A DNA stretch of 64,000 nucleotides from Holothuria scabra (taxonomy: Eukaryota; Echinodermata; Holothuroidea; Aspidochirotida; Holothuriidae): assembly GCA_037179385.1 (NCBI GenBank), contig CM074195.1:32320222-32384221 (forward strand), written 5' to 3'. Below are positions 57,554 through 64,000 of the stretch, piece by piece (position 1 is the stretch's first letter; every line of letters begins with the position of its first letter). The translations under genes were made by a program, and so were the position numbers. The notes beneath the pieces were generated by a model. The model was given only the letters and a program-made list of their open reading frames with translations, was not told the origin of the DNA and ran no database searches.

Positions 57554-60500
57554 AAAACTATATCCCACCTGCTACGTAAAGTCTAACCTAAGTACTTACA
57601 CCTTTAAAGCAAACATTGCATTTCTCTCAAAAGGTGCAATATTCTCTATCCATAAATTGGTTTGTTCTAACTGTAACTTGCTATGATGGTGTACAATTCT
57701 TGTTTCCTCTTTGTTGACTATATGACAAGATAATACTCCCACACAAAGCAGTAAAAACAATAATAACATAAAATAATGTACTCTATCAAGCAGAAAGTTC
57801 CCATTGCACTGTTTATATATAACAACATCTATCTAAACACATGGGCAAATAGGACTGTTTTTTTTTGTAAGGGAGGGCAGTGACTTTGTATCTGACTCCA
57901 GACCTCACCCACAGGAATAGCTTCAAATTGCATTTTGTCTTGTCCTTTGTCCTGGCCACTAAGACATTCTGGCCAATTCAGTAAGGCTTTTAACATTTGG
58001 AAGGCTGGCCGCTACAGCTCCCCTGGTCTGGTACCACTGCATCAACACAGTTGACCACATACTTCCTCAATCTGTGAACCTCAAAATGTATTACAGTGGC
58101 TCTGGGCAGAGAAAATCTAGGCCATCAATAAATTCTGTGGCCAAATGAATGGGGTATGTTTTTCCAATGAATTACACAGCGGTCCTATCATATGTAGCTT
58201 TAATTGCACTTTGCAAAGTTGATGGAGATAGGAACATGAAAATAGACCAATCAGAATAGAGCATTAAATTAATATTAAATTATCCATGCCCCATTTCTAC
58301 ATTTCCACTTTTTTAGCACTTTTCACAATGTTTAATGTTCTTCTTGTAGGAATAAATCAATAAATATTGCAAGGCCAATCTGACCTTATTAGCAGAATGA
58401 TTAACTAAAACTGAAATCTATAAAATTGATAATTTTCTGATTGGTTAATTGATAAGTTCTGTGCTAGAATGAAAAGATTCAGAGAAATTAAATCCATGGC
58501 TAATTAACCTCATAGGCTAATGCAAAAATAATTTTTTAAAAAGTTTTCTATTCATGTTCTCCAAGGTCAAAGCATTCAAGTTACCCAATTGATGCTGTTG
58601 GTGAAAGTTGTTCAACCACATTTTCAACTTTTTGAAACATTTTTCATAAGCTTTAGGACTATTCTTTTAACTTCACTATTATCCTGAAAGACAGCATACC
58701 CATCTGTACTAGGACTCTTCTTCCCACCTGATCCAGTACATCTCAGACAGATACCTGTGCATACAAAGGATCATTTGACAAGGCAGGTAAATATTGAGGT
58801 ATGACATTACACTGTTAACTTAAAGGGTAACATTCACCCAGTAGTTCGGAATATCGGGCTGACAGACAAAAGGAGTTTTTTTAAACCTTCTGCATATTTG
58901 TTCAAGAGGTGTCCTAATGATGTCAAATCGCCTGTCTTTAGTGACCTGGTGCACACAGTTTCACACTGACATGAGGAATAACACGACAAGAACAAACACT
59001 TTGTTATATGCACAAAGATTTGTATAGATATTTCGGTCTACTTAGTGAAAGAGCAAGCTTCAAAGTTTCAACAGTACGATAACTGAACGAAACTAGAAAA
59101 ATACCTACTGACCCCTTTTCAGTTCACCTGCAAACTTGAGACAGTCATTAATGTATGACAAAAGCCAGTTTGTAAAAGTTGTGGACAGAAGTGCTATTAC
59201 ACCAATGCAAGAAATGAAGTACAGGCCTTCCTTCGGAATGCACACAAAGAAATTTCACATTGACTTGTAATTTCCATGTAAACATTTTCTGCTGTAGGTG
59301 GAATTCGCTTTGTGATAACAAGATTGTCAGTAATCTAAACTGTCAATGATGTGCCAACCCTATTACAATGGTTCCCCTTCAATTAACATAGCCTCTGACA
59401 TACCTCACTTAGTCTCCATAACATTGCCGTGGCACAATGTGTCGCAAAGAGAGATGGTTTAATGAACCACAAGCTGATGATCTCATTTCTGTAAATTGTT
59501 CTCAAAGAATGCTTTCTTTGACAGGAAAGAATGGCTGATAAGGGGAGGGGGATTGAAGGGAGAGGGATGGGAAGTGGAGAGAGACAGAGAGATGGGGAGT
59601 AAAATGGTAAGGGTAAAGTGACAGAAAATTGAACTTAGTCACATCAGTTTTTCTAAAGCCTAATATCCCAAGCACTAAACATTTCAGAAATCAACCCAGA
59701 TATCAGAGGGCACAATATTTCAATTTCATTAAGAAAATTTAGGAACACGACCTCTTGTCCTTCACCCCCTTCCCATCTCCCTACATTACTTAACTACCTT
59801 CACAGGAAAACAGTCTTGCAACCTTCTGCAAAACTTCCAGAACAGGCTTCTCAAAGAGATGTAAAATATACCTCATGAGGCAATTAACTATGAGCAATCT
59901 ACACAGAGGATGGACACAACAGGTATGCCATGAGATGATGAGAAACAGTCTAGGCCCTTTTGGTTTCTCTTCTAGCAACTAACTCGTAAAATGATGTTGA
60001 ATTTTATTTTCGCCAGAGTGCTATATAAAGCTCTCCTTATTGAAACATTGACAGCAATACTTCCATAATTTGAAATGCCAATGACATATTACTTTGGCTT
60101 TACAATCAATTATCCCCTGTGAAGATGGTTACAGTTTGGACAACAAACTGACACCATCTATTCATCTTCCAAATAACAGGTGTAAATTAATGTGGTCAGA
60201 ATAACTGTCCATTCTGGTGAGCTCTAGCCTACTTAACTCCATGAGACCACCAAATTGAGGAATGACCTACTTAAATGGAATCACAAAAAATTAAAATAGT
60301 GTGGCTGAGAGTTTGATCATGACAATTTAACTTTTAAAGAGGCCCTGTTTTCCTTTTTTTCACAAACCAAAACTCAAAAAGACTGGTACAAAGATATCAT
60401 AGGAAGTCACTTAAATTCACATTAACTATTTCATTAAAAGCACAAAATATACAGCAAGAGTTTTGGCCCCAGTTTTTAATTTAACCAAATCCTAAGCTAA

Positions 60501-61074
60501 AATCAATAAAACTAAATGTTAAGAAACAGTCTCTTTAAATAGTTTAAATATATTGGAAAACTGATATTCTGATCATGAGTAAAAGTCATTGTACTATTGT
60601 GACAAAACTTGAACCTGCCATTATTTATTTGCATACCTCAGATGTAATAAAGGAATTTGTGGTTTAATGGAGGAAATGAGTGGGACATCTATTGTCTAGA
60701 GTATTCATGGGAAAACAATTAGCTAAATTAAGTGCTTGAGATGGGGGTACCCCATGCACTGTGACAAGCTCTTATTAAAAACAGACAATGTTTACGGTAC
60801 TGAAACTTATTCAATGACTGAGTTTTTAATTCATTTGAGTCCAGGGAGTCTTCAATTGGACCAAAAACTGCATTAAAATAGTTGACCTGGGTACAGGAGG
60901 ACTATGTTCAGCATTTATTATTTGACTTTTTGGACATTCTAGTGGAGTCATGGAGCTGCCACTACAGAGGAGGAAGTAGCAGCTCCATGGTGGAGTTTAG
61001 CAGCAATAAAGTAATTTAAGTAGTGTTTGATAAAGTTATAATGGCATTCTGAATCTTTCCTCTTCTGTATCCAG
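57554..61074. other. No supported gene
   Basis: A GA-rich patch (59540-59600) and a possible coding fragment at 57990-58101 are the only points of note. Confidence 0.4.
57990..58101 (-). other. Possible terminal exon or coding remnant
   Basis: On the minus strand TTTTCTCTGCCCAG is followed by 36 codons and TAA. The translation is ATVIHFEVHRLRKYVV, NCVDAVVPDQGSCSGQPSKC. Its composition looks protein-like, but I recognise no family. The same text could be a repeat-borne frame. No polyadenylation signal close to the stop was verified. Confidence 0.25.
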
Positions 61075-61330
61075 TAAAAATTGTAAAACCAGTCACCCCA
61101 ATCTTGTTTTGAAACATCCCAATCTTGTTTTGAAACAACAGTCAAATATTTGAATGTTTTTAGACTTCTTATTTCTCTTCTAAGTATCTCTCATACCATT
61201 TCAGGAATAAACTGGTAGTACATTTCAGAAATGAAGATGAAAAATACTGTCAAATGATCCTCCAGATCCATTTATGACCCAGGCTAGTCTACAAGACTAC
61301 AACTGAGGTGACTATACATTCATGATTTAA
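61075..61330 (+). mobile_element. Family B MITE with internal micro-duplication
   Basis: ACCAGTCACCCCAATCTTG at the left and CAACTGAGGTGACTATACAT at the right. CCCAATCTTGTTTTGAAAC occurs twice in tandem (61098 and 61118). The conserved CCAAT block is mutated. TTAA remains only at the right. Confidence 0.68.
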
Positions 61331-61648
61331 AAAGCCAGTATCAAGGTTGCAGCTCAAGGTTGGGAAGGAATGAAGATTGACTCCCAGTTTTTTCTAACCC
61401 ATACATGGTGGAAAATATGGCCCCTCTGACCTGTCACCCTCATAAAGCCCTTAATTGACCATAAATAAACTACAAAGTTACAACCAAATCTCTGAGCCAG
61501 GAGGCCTAATTCTCCACTTGTCTGTGCCAAAATTTATGCATAAACTCATATCAAATGAACTTGATATAGCACTACCCTAAGATAGTCACTAATGCAATTT
61601 GCATCCCTCACTCAGGCCTGCCTTTGTGCTTGGTGCTCAGCCTAAGGA

Positions 61649-61894
61649 ATGGAGGTTACATCTCTATATTCCGACATATCTATGTTCCGACGTCTCTATG
61701 TTCCAACAAAACGGTGCCAAAGTAGACTTTTTCAGTGCCAAAGTACATTTTCATCGGCCAAAAGTACATTATTGTAGGTGCCAAAGTTCATCTTTGTCCG
61801 CATCAAAGTACACTTTGTTGGTACCAACTAATGTAGTATTGTTGGATCAAAGGGACGTCGGAACACAGAGATGTCTGAACATAGGTATGTCCCC
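61649..61894. mobile_element. Element G, minisatellite-cored repeat (copy 3)
   Basis: The left arm has three units: ACATCTCTATATTCCG, ACATATCTATGTTCCG, ACGTCTCTATGTTCCA. The core has GGTGCCAAAGTACATT-type units (61714-61820). The right arm, inverted, has two (GGGACGTCGGAACACAGAGA, then TGTCTGAACATAGGTATG). This copy best shows the inverted-array architecture. A SINE tail follows immediately. Confidence 0.85.
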
Positions 61895-62010
61895 AGGAAT
61901 GGAGTAGGGGAAACAAGACAGTGAGCCACAACTGGAAGAAGGGCTGTAGCCGGCCTGGCTTGAACTAACAGGTTAAAAACTGGGCCATAAAACTCCATCT
62001 AACCTAACCG
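61895..62010 (+). mobile_element. SINE tail directly joined to element G
   Basis: AGGAATGGAGTAGGGGAAAC, GTGAGCCACAACTGGAAG, GGCCTGGCTTGAACTAACAG and AACTCCATCTAACCTAACC match the SINE 3' region. The tRNA-like head is replaced by element G, as at 49929 in inverted form. Confidence 0.85.
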
Positions 62011-62692
62011 ATCATACTTCTAACCATGGAAGTAGGATGATACTTCCATGATCTAACTTATTTTAGCCATTCCCATTGTTGGCTTGGTTTGATGTTGTGA
62101 ACAATAACAAACGGGTTAACTTTCTCACTTCACTTCAGTTTTATTTCATTTAATTGGCACAGAGAGTACATACACCCTGAAATATTAACCATATCTCTTT
62201 ACTTTGATAGTACATGAGTTGCACTTGCATTCAACTTTTTTACAGATTCCTTGGCACCAATACAGCAACCTTAGGACACTGGAGTGACACTTCAGGGTTA
62301 TTATTTACCCCCAAGGGGTGTCATAACTATTATATCATCCTTGATCATGGTTACTAAGAAGCTGGAAAGAGATACAATGTAATAATTATTAGGTCTATAT
62401 GGGGGTCATGACACAAAGCAGTTAAATCTTTGTGTACAAACAATGTAAAAGATTACTGCTGAATGTGTAATACAATCCAGTAGGCTTGTTGTGCAATCAA
62501 TTATAGAACAGTTAATAACTCCAGCCTGCGCACTTGAGCACAGTCTTAGACACAGAAGGCTGCAAACAAAAGACACCAAATGGAAGTCTTGTAGACTAAT
62601 TGAAAACAAAGTCTAACAATTGACAATAGATAGATTGAATTTTGTTTACTGTATAGATCTATTGTAGGCACACTGCACACTTGATTGACATT

Positions 62693-62732
62693 ATCATTAT
62701 CATGAAGCTGATAGCTTCATGTCGATAATGAT
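62693..62732. repeat. 40-base imperfect hairpin
   Basis: ATCATTATC then ATGAAGCT, a short GAT loop, AGCTTCAT, and after three bases GATAATGAT. The stem is interrupted by one small bulge. It is too short for a typical microRNA precursor. Confidence 0.8.
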
Positions 62733-62782
62733 TTAGATTATTTCAATGAATATCACATGACATGTGACATAACAATACTTAC

Positions 62783-62860
62783 CAATGCCCTCTTACTGTG
62801 CACATGGCAATGGTATACACCTTTGGTGATGGGAGGGATAGGGGATTCGTTGCTGTTATG
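62783..62860 (-). other. Possible internal exon, unproven
   Basis: On the minus strand GCTCTCTTCTAG precedes 78 bp, followed by the donor GTAAGTATT, so both sites are strong. Two frames are open: HNSNESPIPPITKGVYHC... (phase 0-0) and ITATNPLSLPSPKVYTIA... (phase 2-2). Neither resembles a known family, and neither phase joins in frame with the phase-1 EGF exon without intermediates. Confidence 0.25.
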
Positions 62861-64000
62861 CTAGAAGAGAGCCCTGCTTTCTTTCAAAATTCAACATCAG
62901 TCCCTTTAATTTTTTTATTCAAGCTCAACCAGCTAAGTTCCATTTAAGTTGCATTGTTGCAACAGGTCACCGAGGGGAAATCCATGCCCTGCCCTGCCTC
63001 CCCCCCCCCCAAGAAAATTTGGGGTAAAAGATATCAAGGTCAAGGTGGAAAGTCTAATTTGCATATAAGCTCCTTAAAAAAAAAGTAAAATTTTTCCAAA
63101 GGGAGGAAGCCACCCTTCCCCTTAAGATCTCCCTAAAAGGCCAGCAGAACCTCTACAGTGATATGTAATGTGTTGTACCCCCCTCCTTCCATTGGGAACT
63201 CTGGCTATGGGCCTGAAAACAAGGGAGTGCTTTTCCCTATGTGACATCATGTGCTTTTACAACCTAAAAAGCAGTCAAATGCACATTTTTTCACTGAGGG
63301 CTCAGCAATAATTATTCTAGAGAACTATTATCTTTTTGGGTATCAAACATATTCAGTTTTCAAGAATCATTGATCCCTGTCTTTCAAATTATGACTCCTT
63401 ATGTCGTACAAATTCTCAACGACAATTTTACGGTCTGATGAGTACAGCATTCCTAAAGCAACTGAACTTGCGTGAACTGCCTTGAACCATGCCTTTACTG
63501 GTAGTCACACCAATTCAATACCCTTATGAAAAGTTGCTATGTATATGAATCATAATGCAAACTAAAAATATTTACAGAAAATGCACATTTTTGCTTTTTT
63601 GCCAACAAGAAGGGAAGGGCAGGTGGGCAGTTAATAAACTATTGCACACAAATTTGTCAAGGCGAAAGATCCTGTAGGTACTGTAGTAGCAAAACCAAGA
63701 TGCTACGCTTCAGTTCGTTCCAATTTGAGGATAATTTATGCTTTGATGAAGGGAATTTTTTTTGTACAAGAAACCTTCTGCAATGATTTACAATTAGATG
63801 AGGGCAGCCTTTCCATCCTTCTCAGCCTTTCCATATTTACCTGATGTAAATGTCTCTGAGTGCATTCCTTGCAGAGCACTCTAGGTCTTACCCATGAACC
63901 AGTCTTCTGTAATATTCAAACTTCACAAGTTTTCTCGATTATTTTGCTGACTTATTTTAGAACTTTTACAACATTACCATGTGCCTTCCTTTTTTCCCTT

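Larger units (their letters stand above)
62011..64000. other. No supported gene
   Basis: It contains the hairpin at 62693, one possible exon at 62783, and a C run at 63000-63011. No repeat family member was recognised. Confidence 0.4.

Noticed and set aside
61649..61894. CRISPR-like array in element G
   Set aside because: Units are contiguous and degenerate with tiny spacers, sit in eukaryotic repeat DNA, and have no cas genes nearby.

Overview
The window looks like intronic or intergenic DNA from an animal nuclear genome. It is AT-rich, with no operons, ribosome-binding sites, rRNA genes, intact tRNA genes or long open frames. The only coding segment supported by homology is one 105-bp exon on the minus strand (10374-10478). 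It encodes a complete EGF-like domain and is bounded by good splice sites, both introns being phase 1. If no other exon is real, this exon lies inside a minus-strand gene with very large introns. The repeat content (abundant TTAA-flanked MITEs, palindromic fold-back elements, a tRNA-derived SINE) would suit a marine invertebrate deuterostome such as an echinoderm, hemichordate or lancelet. That assignment is an inference and was not tested.

Most recognisable content is transposon-derived. Family A (about 300 bp, 14 copies) and family B (about 260 bp, 12 copies) share termini: TTAAAGG, a few variable bases, then TCACCCCAAAC. Both also carry a CCAAT motif on the same side, so they look like two branches of one TTAA-targeting non-autonomous DNA transposon group. 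Family E (about 370 bp, 2 copies) also has TTAAAGG-type ends. Family C (about 200 bp, 4 copies) is a separate fold-back element. Several single elements have inverted ends and target-site duplications, and some carry an iterated internal motif: GGTTGTCC at 10630-11000, ACTTGTCC at 15335-15584, CAAACTGGGTG at 55763-56105. Nesting gives a relative chronology: C in B at 6.5 kb, a 120-bp element in A at 5.8 kb, A in A at 31.7 kb. Two junctions (23.29 kb, 32.25 kb) share a single TTAA-type site between neighbouring elements.

A tRNA-derived SINE family is present. There is a full-length copy at 36.5 kb, tail-only copies at 7.0, 9.3, 45.6, 50.0 and 61.9 kb, and an inverted head-to-head pair of tRNA-like heads at 50.8 kb. 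Three of the tail-only copies are accompanied on the same relative side by element G. G has a core of repeated units (GGCGCCAAAGTACATT) flanked by inverted arrays of a second unit (ACATCTCTATGTTCCG). This recurrent SINE-tail plus minisatellite composite is the least ordinary structure in the window.

The remaining sequence holds homopolymer tracts (poly-C next to poly-A), small hairpins, diverged local duplications and possible exons that rest only on splice-site appearance. Introns of this size contain many decoy exons, so these carry low confidence.
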